A DNA stretch of 64,000 bases from Agrobacterium tumefaciens str. B6 (GTDB lineage: Bacteria; Pseudomonadota; Alphaproteobacteria; Rhizobiales; Rhizobiaceae), in assembly GCF_001541315.1 (NCBI RefSeq), contig NZ_LMVK01000014.1:23342-87341 (forward strand). The letters run 5' to 3'. The position numbers and the translations under genes were made by a program. The notes under the pieces are model-generated. The model was given only the letters and a program-made list of their open reading frames with translations, was not told the DNA's origin and made no database searches. Below are positions 56,471 to 64,000 of this stretch, piece after piece (positions within the stretch are counted from its first letter, which is position 1; every line of letters starts with the position of its first letter).

Positions 56471-56561
56471 AATTTCTCCACCATCGGCATTACATCAGAT
56501 CTGCGACCCGTAGATGACGCGCATGCGCGCTGTTTTTTTGGCCAGAATGCAGGAGGAGAGC

Positions 56562-56759
56562 GTGGATCAGGATCGGCAGGACAAGGCGGGCAACGGCGGG
56601 AAGCGAAGGCTCTGGCCATGGCTGCTCCTCGGTGTCGTGACTGTCTTGGCGATCTATGCCTATGTGACGACGATCCAGATGATCGAGGACCTGACGCAGC
56701 TTTGGAGCGATCTCGTTCAGCTTTTCTGGTGGATCATGCCGGATATTCCTGCTTCCTGA
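56562..56759 (+). CDS. Small single-span membrane protein
   Basis: A 65-residue protein. I choose the GTG start (VDQDRQDKAGNGGK) because AGGAGGAG lies directly upstream; two ATGs further upstream lack such a site. One membrane helix (LWPWLLLGVVTVLAIYAYV) is followed by an amphipathic Trp-rich C-terminus (LWSDLVQLFWWIMPDI). Function unknown. It begins 91 bases after tRNA-Cys. Confidence 0.7.
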   Translation: MDQDRQDKAGNGGKRRLWPWLLLGVVTVLAIYAYVTTIQMIEDLTQLWSDLVQLFWWIMPDIPAS

Positions 56760-56942
56760 CGATGCGATTCACGCCAATCGCGGGAAATTTACATCACCCT
56801 CCGGTGCTTTTTAGGACCTCAGCCAATGAGCGCGCTTGAAAGCGCAGCCTCTGGCAATTATGAGATTGTTTTAACGGTCGGCTGCATCTTCCGACTTGGG
56901 CTGGTTTTTGGCCCCTATCCGTGAAATTGAGGCGATAAGGAC

Positions 56943-57614
56943 ATGATGGATTTCGAAACCGCACGCGCCAATATGGTCGACAGCCAGTTGCGCACGACCG
57001 ACGTGACGTCGCATTCCGTGCTGAAGGCGTTTTTGAGCGTGCCGCGCGAGGCTTTCGTGCCGGCGGGCGTGCGGCAGATTGCCTATGTGGACGAGGATCT
57101 GCAGATCTGTCCCGCCCGCGATGGCCGCCCGGCCCGTTATGTCATGAAGACTTCGCCGCTGGCGAAGCTGCTGCAGCTTTCGGCCGTATCGAAGGAAGAC
57201 GTCGTCCTGGAAGTCGGCGGTGGTGCAGGTTATGCGGCTGCCATTCTTTCCCAGCTTGCCGGTTCGGTGGTCTCGCTCGAAAGCGATGAGGCCCTGGCCG
57301 CGCAGGCGACCGAGACGCTGGTTTCGCTCGGATATGACAATGTCGCCGTCGTGACCGGCGATCTCGAAAAGGGCTATGCGGGCGAAGCGCCCTATGACCT
57401 CATTTTCATCAATGGCTCGGTGGAAGAAGTGCCGGCGGCGTTGACCGACCAGCTGCGTGACGGCGGACGTCTGGTTGTCGTTGTCGGATATGGCGGAGCC
57501 GCGAAGGCCACCGTCTATCGCCGCGATGGCAACGGCACATCGACCGCTACCTTCTTCAATGCGTCGGTCAAGCCGCTGCCGGGTTTTGCCAAGGCGGCTG
57601 AATTCGTTTTCTGA
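56943..57614 (+). CDS. Protein-L-isoaspartate O-methyltransferase-like protein
   Basis: A 223-residue SAM-dependent methyltransferase. The PCMT N-terminal pattern MVDSQLRTTDVTSHSVLKAF is followed by PREAFVP. The SAM-binding motif I reads VLEVGGGAGYAAAIL and post-I reads VVSLESDEALA. It belongs to the Pcm family found upstream of tolC in rhizobia. It lacks some residues of genuine repair enzymes, so activity is uncertain. A terminator follows, and tolC is not next to it here. Confidence 0.88.
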   Translation: MMDFETARANMVDSQLRTTDVTSHSVLKAFLSVPREAFVPAGVRQIAYVDEDLQICPARDGRPARYVMKTSPLAKLLQLSAVSKEDVVLEVGGGAGYAAAILSQLAGSVVSLESDEALAAQATETLVSLGYDNVAVVTGDLEKGYAGEAPYDLIFINGSVEEVPAALTDQLRDGGRLVVVVGYGGAAKATVYRRDGNGTSTATFFNASVKPLPGFAKAAEFVF

Positions 57615-58004
57615 TCGGCAAACGATCATTGTCTTTTTGACGCCGGGGTGGACTTTCCGCCCCGGCGTTTTTGCGTTTGGTTTGCCGGAAGAGCGCTTCC
57701 TTCCGGCCGCTCTCACAAAGCTGTGCATCATCACGAAACTTGTCGAATCAGTGATTTAGTTCCTCGCTATGCTGACCTAAACTAAGGGTGATTCGGGGTG
57801 TGCGTATTTCTGCCCCGCATGATCCTGCGACTAGGACGGCAAAATTGCTCAAGCGCTTTGGCCGACCATGTTTCAGAACATCGGTTTGACGATCGATTTT
57901 GGTTGTCTGAAACGCGATGTGCGAATTGAACAGGTCAAGGAGCGCTTTATCCGATGTCCGAGGGATGCGGTAGGGCGCTCGAAGAGTGGAAACCGGGGAT
58001 TGAT
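57615..58004. other. Intergenic region pcm-popZ
   Basis: A terminator hairpin at 57641-57674, then about 330 bases without a recognisable gene. The popZ promoter must lie here. Confidence 0.5.
57641..57674 (+). terminator. Terminator after pcm-like gene
   Basis: ACGCCGGGG and CCCCGGCGT form the stem, followed by TTTTGCGTTT. Confidence 0.88.
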
Positions 58005-58991
58005 ATGGCTCAGCCAAGCGTAGCGCGTGAACCGTCCATGGAAGAGATTCTGGCGTCTATCCGCCGGATCATCGAAAGCAACGAGACCGGACCCACCGGC
58101 GCGTTTTCCGGGCAGTTGCCGCCAGTCTATGACGATGAAGACGAGGCTGCAAGCGAAGCGGCTTTCGTGGCGGAGCCCATCAGCCCGCCGGCACGCGTCC
58201 CCCCCGCCGCAAACCAGGCTTTTGGCGCACGGCCTGCGCAGGATTTTTCGCCGATTTCTGAAGGGCCCATGGTTGAACGGCAGGAAAGCTCTGCCGAAAA
58301 GACCATGTCGCTTGCCGATGTCGCCGCCCGCGTGCGTGCCGCCGCCGACCGTAACGTCGCCATGGGACCGCAGGCTTTCGCCGCGCAGGCGCAGCGTGGC
58401 GCGGCCGAGATCGCGTTGCCGGCCGCAGCCGCCCCGAATGTATCGCAGCCTTCGTCGGTATCGTCTTCCGACCGCGCCGCGCCGCAGCGCCCGACGGATG
58501 TTCGGCCGCTGATGGCAGCCGTGGCGGCCGCGGGTGTAAACGAGCAGCCGGCGTCTTTTGCCGCTGAGGATCGCGCCGCCGCTGCCGCCGTCGAAAGCGC
58601 GCCTTCGGCCGAAAGCCGCTTCGATCAGCTTACGCTGCGCGGCGCCATTGAAACGCCGCTGACAGCGGAGCGTTTCGACATCGCGGTGCTGAACCCTGTC
58701 GGTGAGACGCCGACATTCGATCTGGCCGAGGTGCAGGCAAAAGACGAGGCGGATGTTGAGGGCGGCCTGTCGCTCAATCTGCTTTCCGCCGCTGCCGGTG
58801 CGCAGATCGCCCGTTCCTTCAACGAGCTGGCGGAGGTTTTTGACGGTGTCGAGCGGCGCTCGATCGAGGATATGGCCGCCGAGATGCTGCGCCCGATGCT
58901 GCAGGACTGGCTGGAAGACAATCTGCCGACGCTGGTGGAGCGTCTCGTGCGCGAGGAAATCGAGCGCGTGGCGCGCGGTTCGCGCCGCTAA
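58005..58991 (+). CDS. popZ: Polar organising protein PopZ / DUF2497
   Basis: A 328-residue protein started at MAQPSVAREPSMEEIL. The conserved N-terminal helix (MEEILASIRRIIE) binds partner proteins in PopZ. A long low-complexity Pro/Ala/Glu-rich middle follows. The C-terminal helical oligomerisation module is RPMLQDWLEDNLPTLVERLV, then REEIERVARG. PopZ forms a polar scaffold; in Agrobacterium it marks the growing pole. It lies upstream of valS, the conserved order in Rhizobiales. Confidence 0.92.
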   Translation: MAQPSVAREPSMEEILASIRRIIESNETGPTGAFSGQLPPVYDDEDEAASEAAFVAEPISPPARVPPAANQAFGARPAQDFSPISEGPMVERQESSAEKTMSLADVAARVRAAADRNVAMGPQAFAAQAQRGAAEIALPAAAAPNVSQPSSVSSSDRAAPQRPTDVRPLMAAVAAAGVNEQPASFAAEDRAAAAAVESAPSAESRFDQLTLRGAIETPLTAERFDIAVLNPVGETPTFDLAEVQAKDEADVEGGLSLNLLSAAAGAQIARSFNELAEVFDGVERRSIEDMAAEMLRPMLQDWLEDNLPTLVERLVREEIERVARGSRR

Positions 58992-59040
58992 GTCCCGCTC
59001 TTGTCGCATCTGCAATTGCTGATGATGCGATGAAACAGCG

Positions 59041-59069
59041 GCCGCTCCGGCAACGGGGCGGCTTTTTTG
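59041..59069 (+). terminator. Terminator after popZ
   Basis: GCCGCTCCG GCAA CGGGGCGGC is followed by a T run. Confidence 0.88.
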
Positions 59070-59210
59070 TTGAAGATGAAGGTGTTATGGGGTCATAGTC
59101 ACCCGTGGGTCCGCTCAATGGTTGGCTCGCGGGCGGGTTTCTGTTGACTCTCTCCCGTCCATCCTTATTTAAAAAAATCCACACAAGAACTCTAAAATTC
59201 AGGTCAGGAA

Positions 59211-62054
59211 ATGCTCGAAAAGACCTACGATTCCGCATCCGTCGAACCGAAGATCGCCAAAGCCTGGGACGAGGCTAATGCTTTTCGTGCCGGCGCCAAC
59301 GCCAAGCCGGGCGCGGAAACCTTCACCATCGTCATCCCGCCGCCGAATGTGACCGGCTCCCTGCATATGGGCCACGCACTCAACAACACGCTGCAGGATA
59401 TTCTGGTCCGCTTCGAGCGTATGCGCGGCAAGGACGTGCTGTGGCAACCGGGCATGGACCATGCCGGCATCGCCACGCAGATGGTCGTCGAGCGCAAGCT
59501 GATGGAAGGCCAGCTTCCCGGCCGCCGTGAGATGGGCCGCGAGGCTTTCGTGGAGAAGGTCTGGGAATGGAAGGCCGAATCCGGCGGTCTGATCTTCAAC
59601 CAGCTGAAACGCCTTGGCGCATCCTGCGACTGGTCGCGTGAGCGCTTCACCATGGATGAAGGTCTCTCCGAGGCTGTACTCGAAGTTTTCGTCACACTCT
59701 ACAAGCAGGGCCTGATCTATAAGGACAAGCGTCTGGTCAACTGGGACCCGAAGCTGCTGACCGCGATTTCCGACATGGAAGTCGAGCAGATCGAGGTCAA
59801 GGGTAATCTCTGGCACCTGCGCTACCCGCTCGAAAAGGGCGTTACCTATCAGTATCCGATCGCTTTCGATGAGGAGGGCAAGCCCACCGAGTTCGAGACC
59901 CGCGATTATATCGTCGTCGCCACGACGCGTCCGGAAACGATGCTCGGCGATACCGGTATTGCGGTGAACCCTGAGGATGAGCGTTACAAGGGCATTGTCG
60001 GCAAGCACGTCATCCTGCCGATCGTCGGCCGCAAGGTCCCGATCGTTGCCGATGACTATGCCGATCCGACCGCCGGCACGGGCGCCGTGAAGATCACGCC
60101 CGCGCATGACTTCAACGATTTCGAAGTCGGCAAGCGCTGCGGCCTGCGCGCCATCAATGTCATGAATATCGACGGCACGATCACCATCAAGGAGAACGAG
60201 GATTTCCTCGAAGGTCTCAGCCATCCCGCTGCGCTGCACGGCGCATGGGATCGTCTGGAAGGACAGGATCGCTTTACCGCGCGCAAGATCATCGTTGAAA
60301 TCTTCGAAGAGGCCGGGCTGCTCGACAAGATCGAGCCGCACAAGCATGTGGTGCCGCATGGCGACCGCGGCGGCGTGCCGATCGAGCCGCGCCTGACCGA
60401 CCAGTGGTGGGTGGACAACAAGACGCTGGCGCAGCCGGCGATTGCCTCGGTTCGCGAAGGCCGCACCAATTTTGTGCCGAAGAACTGGGAAAACACTTAC
60501 TTCCAGTGGATGGAGAATATCCAGCCGTGGTGCATCTCGCGGCAATTGTGGTGGGGACACCAGATTCCCGCATGGTATGGCCCGGACGGGCAGGTCTTTG
60601 TTGAGAAGACCGAAGAAGAGGCCCTGCAGGCCGCCATCCAGCACTATATCGCCCATGAAGGTCCGTGGAAGGCCTGGGTCGAAGAGAAGCTTGAGAACTT
60701 CGCGCCGGGCGAAATCCTGACGCGCGACGAAGACGTGCTCGACACCTGGTTCTCGTCGGCGCTCTGGCCGTTCTCGACACTCGGCTGGCCCGAACAGACG
60801 CCGGAACTGGCGCGTTATTACCCGACCAACGTGCTGGTCACCGGTTTCGACATCATCCCCTTCTGGGTGGTGCGGATGATGCAGATGGGCCTGCATTTCA
60901 TGAAGGACGACGCCGGCAATCCGGTTGAGCCCTTCAGCACGGTCTATATTCACGCGCTGGTTCGCGACAAGAACGGCCAGAAGATGTCGAAGTCCAAGGG
61001 CAACGTCATCGACCCGCTGGAACTGATCGACGAATACGGCGCGGATGCGCTGCGTTTCACGCTGGCCATCATGGCGGCGCAGGGTCGCGACGTGAAGCTC
61101 GATCCGGCACGTATCGCCGGTTACCGCAACTTCGGCACCAAGCTTTGGAACGCCACGCGCTTTGCCGAGATGAATGGCGTCAAGCGCGATCCGCACTTCC
61201 TGGCTGAAACCGCATCGTTGACCATCAACCGCTGGATCCTGACCGAGCTTGCCAATACGGCGCGCGACGTGACGGCGGCGCTTGAGAATTTCCGCTTCAA
61301 CGATGCGTCAGGCATTCTCTATCGCTTCGTCTGGAACCAGTTCTGTGACTGGTATCTGGAACTGCTGAAGCCTGTCTTCAGTGGCGAAGACGAAAAGGCG
61401 AAGCGGGAATCCCAGGCCTGTGCGGCCTATGTTCTGGAAGAAATCTACAAGCTCCTGCATCCCTTCATGCCCTTCATGACCGAAGAGCTGTGGGCGCACC
61501 CGGCGGGCGAGGGCGAGGAGCGGGATGATCTGCTTTGCCTCACCGACTGGCCGACGCCGGAGTTCCGCGATGATGCCGCAGCTGCGGAAATCAACTGGCT
61601 GATCGATCTCGTCTCCGGCATCCGCTCCGCGCGCGCCGAAATGAACGTGCCGCCGGGCGCCACCGCGTCGCTTGTGGTCGTCGGTGCCAATACCTCCCCC
61701 GAAGCACGGCTCGACCGCCACGCCGCCGCCATCCGGCGTCTGGCGCGGGCGGATGAAATCCGTGCCGCCGAGGTTGCGCCGAAGGGTCCCGCGCAGATCA
61801 TCGTCGGCGAGGCGACGGTATGCCTGCCGCTCGGCAACCTCGTTGATCTCGCGGCTGAGCAGACCCGTCTCGAAAAAGCGATCGGCAAGGTGGATGCGGA
61901 AATGGAACGCATCGACAAAAAGCTGTCGAACGAAAAATTCGTGGCCAATGCCGATCCGGAAGTGGTTGCTGCCGAGCGCGAGCGCAAGGCCGAGCTGGAA
62001 GTGCAGCTTGCAAGCCTGAGAACGGCGCTCACACGGGTCAGCGAAGCGGGGTAA
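59211..62054 (+). CDS. valS: Valyl-tRNA synthetase
   Basis: A 947-residue class I synthetase. The HIGH motif lies near residue 48 (PPNVTGSLHMGHALN) and the KMSKS motif in GQKMSKSKGNV near residue 585. The CP1 editing domain includes VATTRPETMLGDT. The C-terminal ~65 residues are the coiled-coil arm typical of ValRS (LEKAIGKVDAEMERIDKKLS). All parts are present. A strong terminator follows. Confidence 0.98.
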   Translation: MLEKTYDSASVEPKIAKAWDEANAFRAGANAKPGAETFTIVIPPPNVTGSLHMGHALNNTLQDILVRFERMRGKDVLWQPGMDHAGIATQMVVERKLMEGQLPGRREMGREAFVEKVWEWKAESGGLIFNQLKRLGASCDWSRERFTMDEGLSEAVLEVFVTLYKQGLIYKDKRLVNWDPKLLTAISDMEVEQIEVKGNLWHLRYPLEKGVTYQYPIAFDEEGKPTEFETRDYIVVATTRPETMLGDTGIAVNPEDERYKGIVGKHVILPIVGRKVPIVADDYADPTAGTGAVKITPAHDFNDFEVGKRCGLRAINVMNIDGTITIKENEDFLEGLSHPAALHGAWDRLEGQDRFTARKIIVEIFEEAGLLDKIEPHKHVVPHGDRGGVPIEPRLTDQWWVDNKTLAQPAIASVREGRTNFVPKNWENTYFQWMENIQPWCISRQLWWGHQIPAWYGPDGQVFVEKTEEEALQAAIQHYIAHEGPWKAWVEEKLENFAPGEILTRDEDVLDTWFSSALWPFSTLGWPEQTPELARYYPTNVLVTGFDIIPFWVVRMMQMGLHFMKDDAGNPVEPFSTVYIHALVRDKNGQKMSKSKGNVIDPLELIDEYGADALRFTLAIMAAQGRDVKLDPARIAGYRNFGTKLWNATRFAEMNGVKRDPHFLAETASLTINRWILTELANTARDVTAALENFRFNDASGILYRFVWNQFCDWYLELLKPVFSGEDEKAKRESQACAAYVLEEIYKLLHPFMPFMTEELWAHPAGEGEERDDLLCLTDWPTPEFRDDAAAAEINWLIDLVSGIRSARAEMNVPPGATASLVVVGANTSPEARLDRHAAAIRRLARADEIRAAEVAPKGPAQIIVGEATVCLPLGNLVDLAAEQTRLEKAIGKVDAEMERIDKKLSNEKFVANADPEVVAAERERKAELEVQLASLRTALTRVSEAG

Positions 62055-62080
62055 TACCGCTTACGGCTTTGGAGAAACAA

Positions 62081-62111
62081 AAACGCCCCGTTTGAAACGG
62101 GGCGTTTTTTT
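62081..62111 (+). terminator. Terminator after valS
   Basis: AAACGCCCCGTT TGA AACGGGGCGTTT is followed by a T run. Confidence 0.95.
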
Positions 62112-62513
62112 GCTTTGGCGTAACAAGTCGTCTCGATTGATTGCTGCACTGCAATGGCGAATCATGTGCGCTCGAATGAGCGATTATTTCACGCCATTTT
62201 CAGCCAGAAACTGTCCGAACAGTTAAAAAAGCCAACAAAAACGGCCTGATAAGCGCGTTTCCTCGGGAAACCCGTGAGTGTGGTTATTTGGAGACAATTC
62301 CCGTCTCAAGTGGGAATTTGTTTCATTTTATGTCGGATTGCTTCAATTGGATTAGAAAAATAACCTAAAATGACTATGCAAGGGGATCGACATCAAATTC
62401 TTACGTAAAAAATGGAGAAGTGTCGCAGAACTGTGCCAGTGTGCGGCAGATTGTCATTTGCTGCGAAGCGCTTCACTCTTTTGATGATCACATTGCCTTG
62501 ATTGGGGAGAGAG
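62112..62513. other. A+T-rich region upstream of porin gene
   Basis: The 402 bases are distinctly A+T-rich from 62200 to 62450 and must hold the promoter of the outer-membrane protein gene. I see no gene or clear operator. Confidence 0.5.
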
Positions 62514-63797
62514 ATGGCAAAAACTGCAATTTTTCGCGGCGCGGTATGTTTCGCAGTCAGCATCGCGGCGGTAACGCCCTCACTGGCGGGTGGCCTTGAG
62601 CGCGGTGGTTACAATATCGACCTGCTGTTCGATCCGTCCGATTATGTTCTCGACAGTTCCGCGACCTTTGTCGCGCCGCAGCGCAAGGTGGAGAATGCGC
62701 GTGACAATCCGCTGAAGAGCGGTGGTCCGCTGCCTGGCTCTTGGTCCACCACGGCCGACGATTCTGAAAACTACTGGTCGACGCGCGTTGGCGCCAAGGC
62801 GGCAATCGGCGATTTCGGCGACTGCATGTTCGATTATTCGCAGCCCTGGGGCGCGGATCTGAACCCCGGCATTTGGCAGGGATCGAGCTACAATATCGAA
62901 ACCAAGGTCAAGTCGCACAATTACGCCACCACCTGCCGGGTGAAGTTCGATCTTGGCAAGGGTGACTTCTCGATCATCGGCGGCGGCTTCTATCAGGAGA
63001 TCAGCGGTTACAAATACCGTCAGGTCGTATCCCCGACGGCGCTTGGCCCGGCTTATCCTTCCCTGTTTTCCGGTGTCGGAAAGCTTGATATGGAAGGCGA
63101 CGGCTGGGGATGGCGCGCAGGTATCGCCTATGAGATTCCGGAAATCGCTTTCCGCACGAGCCTCGTTTATAACAGTGCCGTCGATCACGATTTGAACGGT
63201 ACGGTCGACCTCAGAAGCCTTCCGGCTGCTGGCAGCCCGGCCCTCATCGCTTACGGCGGCAAGGTCACTCCCGTCTATGGCTCGGTTTCCATGCCTGATA
63301 GCCTGGAACTGAAGGTGCAGTCCGGTATCGCGCCGAACTGGCTTGCCTTCGGCTCGGTAAAGTGGACGGACTGGAGCCAAATTCAGGTCGTGCCTTTCTG
63401 CCAGGTTGGCGTGCCGACCTGTATTGCGGGTGTCACCTCGCTCACGACGCTTGACCTTTATTATCGCGACGGCTGGACGGTTACCGGTGGTATTGGCCAC
63501 AAGTTCAACGACCAGTGGAGCGGCGCTGTCAGCCTGACCTGGGATCGCGGCACATCGACGGTTATCGGTACGCAGACCGATACTTGGATGGTTGGCACCC
63601 AGCTCGTTTATTCGCCCACTCCGAACGTCGAGTTCAAGATTGCCGGCGCTCTCGGCCTGCTGACATCGGGTGAATCCTCGATCCGCGGCGGCCGCTGCAG
63701 CAACATCGGCACGGCGACCTGCGGCGACGAGGCTGGTTACAGCTTCGGCAGCGACCTCGTCGCAGCAATCTCGACCGGCGTGAAGGTCAAGTTCTGA
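62514..63797 (+). CDS. FadL/OmpP1/TodX family outer-membrane transporter
   Basis: A 427-residue outer-membrane protein, started at MAKTAIFRGAV behind GGGGAGAGAG. The signal peptide ends near PSLAGG. The mature barrel has alternating amphipathic strands, ends in the C-terminal Phe of VKVKF, and carries family markers such as GWGWRAGIAYEIP, WTDWSQIQVVP and DGWTVTGGIGHKFND. FadL-type channels import long-chain fatty acids or other hydrophobic compounds. Four cysteines in loop regions are unusual for a porin. An IS110-type gene follows. Confidence 0.9.
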   Translation: MAKTAIFRGAVCFAVSIAAVTPSLAGGLERGGYNIDLLFDPSDYVLDSSATFVAPQRKVENARDNPLKSGGPLPGSWSTTADDSENYWSTRVGAKAAIGDFGDCMFDYSQPWGADLNPGIWQGSSYNIETKVKSHNYATTCRVKFDLGKGDFSIIGGGFYQEISGYKYRQVVSPTALGPAYPSLFSGVGKLDMEGDGWGWRAGIAYEIPEIAFRTSLVYNSAVDHDLNGTVDLRSLPAAGSPALIAYGGKVTPVYGSVSMPDSLELKVQSGIAPNWLAFGSVKWTDWSQIQVVPFCQVGVPTCIAGVTSLTTLDLYYRDGWTVTGGIGHKFNDQWSGAVSLTWDRGTSTVIGTQTDTWMVGTQLVYSPTPNVEFKIAGALGLLTSGESSIRGGRCSNIGTATCGDEAGYSFGSDLVAAISTGVKVKF

Positions 63798-63872
63798 CAC
63801 CATCCTTCCGCAGATGCTAAAATAAAGGTCCGGTTTACCAACCGGGCCTTATGGGATGGCCCGCCCTTTCAC

Positions 63873-63894
63873 CCAGCATCGAGTACAGTGCTGG
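63873..63894. repeat. Inverted repeat upstream of IS110-type transposase
   Basis: CCAGCA and TGCTGG flank ten bases, 28 bases before the transposase ATG. It may belong to the left end of the insertion sequence; IS110 elements lack long terminal inverted repeats. Confidence 0.4.
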
Positions 63895-63921
63895 CATTCG
63901 GAAAGCGAAAGGAACGAGCCA

Positions 63922-64000
63922 ATGTCTATTGCTATTCTTGGAATTGATCTGGGCAAGAACTCCTGCAGCGTGGTCGGCGTCGATGCGGCGGGAGCTGTGG
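63922..64000 (+). mobile_element. IS110 family transposase, truncated by window edge
   Basis: The first 26 codons read MSIAILGIDLGKNSCSVVGV and continue to the edge. GIDLGKxS is the first catalytic Asp of the DEDD (RuvC-like) domain of IS110/IS492 transposases. AAAGGAACGAG precedes the ATG. The rest of the element lies outside the window. Confidence 0.85.

Overview
The window reads as chromosomal DNA of an alphaproteobacterium of the Rhizobiales, most likely Agrobacterium or a close Rhizobium. The evidence is a type I glnA behind glnB, a coenzyme-B12 ribonucleotide reductase, a PopZ/DUF2497 protein upstream of valS, rhizobial families (DUF1127, DUF982, DUF1489, DUF2336, IalB, BTLCP peptidase) and RIME-type intergenic palindromes. 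Most of it is core genome. No prophage, CRISPR array or secretion island is visible, and the only mobile gene is an IS110-type transposase cut by the right edge.

Layout. 1-9.3 kb: end of sdhE, mfd, a Gly/Tyr-rich exported protein, a DMT exporter, a DsbA-like oxidoreductase, a YejA-like peptide-binding protein, ialB and hspQ. 9.3-14 kb: a second DMT exporter, then glnB-glnA behind a sigma-54 promoter, and nnr. 14-19 kb: a GlxA-type AraC regulator, a LysR gene divergent from a DUF1127 gene with a perfect inverted repeat between them, a formyltransferase plus divergent MetF-like pair, and an entericidin lipoprotein. 19-27.5 kb: DUF2233 protein, sdaA, DUF1489, BTLCP peptidase, PilZ, PAS, rhomboid and CBS proteins. 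27.4-34 kb: patatin, hisI, folE, an IscU-like scaffold, yidD, DUF1697 and thrS. 34-42.5 kb: an exported protein, a nitroreductase/flavin reductase pair, DUF2336, GNAT, AI-2E transporter and an ABC exporter. 43-46 kb: mntH and an arsR-MFS pair. 46-54 kb: nrdJ, gpt, tandem UspA, a CinA-like protein and wrbA. 54-57 kb: a run of very small genes around tRNA-Cys. 57-64 kb: a pcm-like methyltransferase, popZ, valS, a FadL-type porin and the IS110 start.

Regulation visible in the sequence: a sigma-54 promoter for glnBA (nitrogen), a Mur/Fur-like box before mntH (manganese), two NrdR-like boxes before nrdJ (deoxynucleotides), an inverted repeat over the arsR ribosome binding site, and an inverted repeat in the lysR/DUF1127 gap.

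Most notable observations: the natural mntH N-terminus is interrupted by an in-frame TGA at codon 10; the intergenic palindromes show paired arm substitutions between copies; the LysR/DUF1127 locus has strong palindromes upstream and downstream; a formyltransferase is paired with a divergent MetF paralogue; and several unannotated microproteins cluster near tRNA-Cys. I found no convincing wholly new multi-gene system; the formyltransferase/MetF pair and the LysR/DUF1127 pair are the best candidates for undescribed function.
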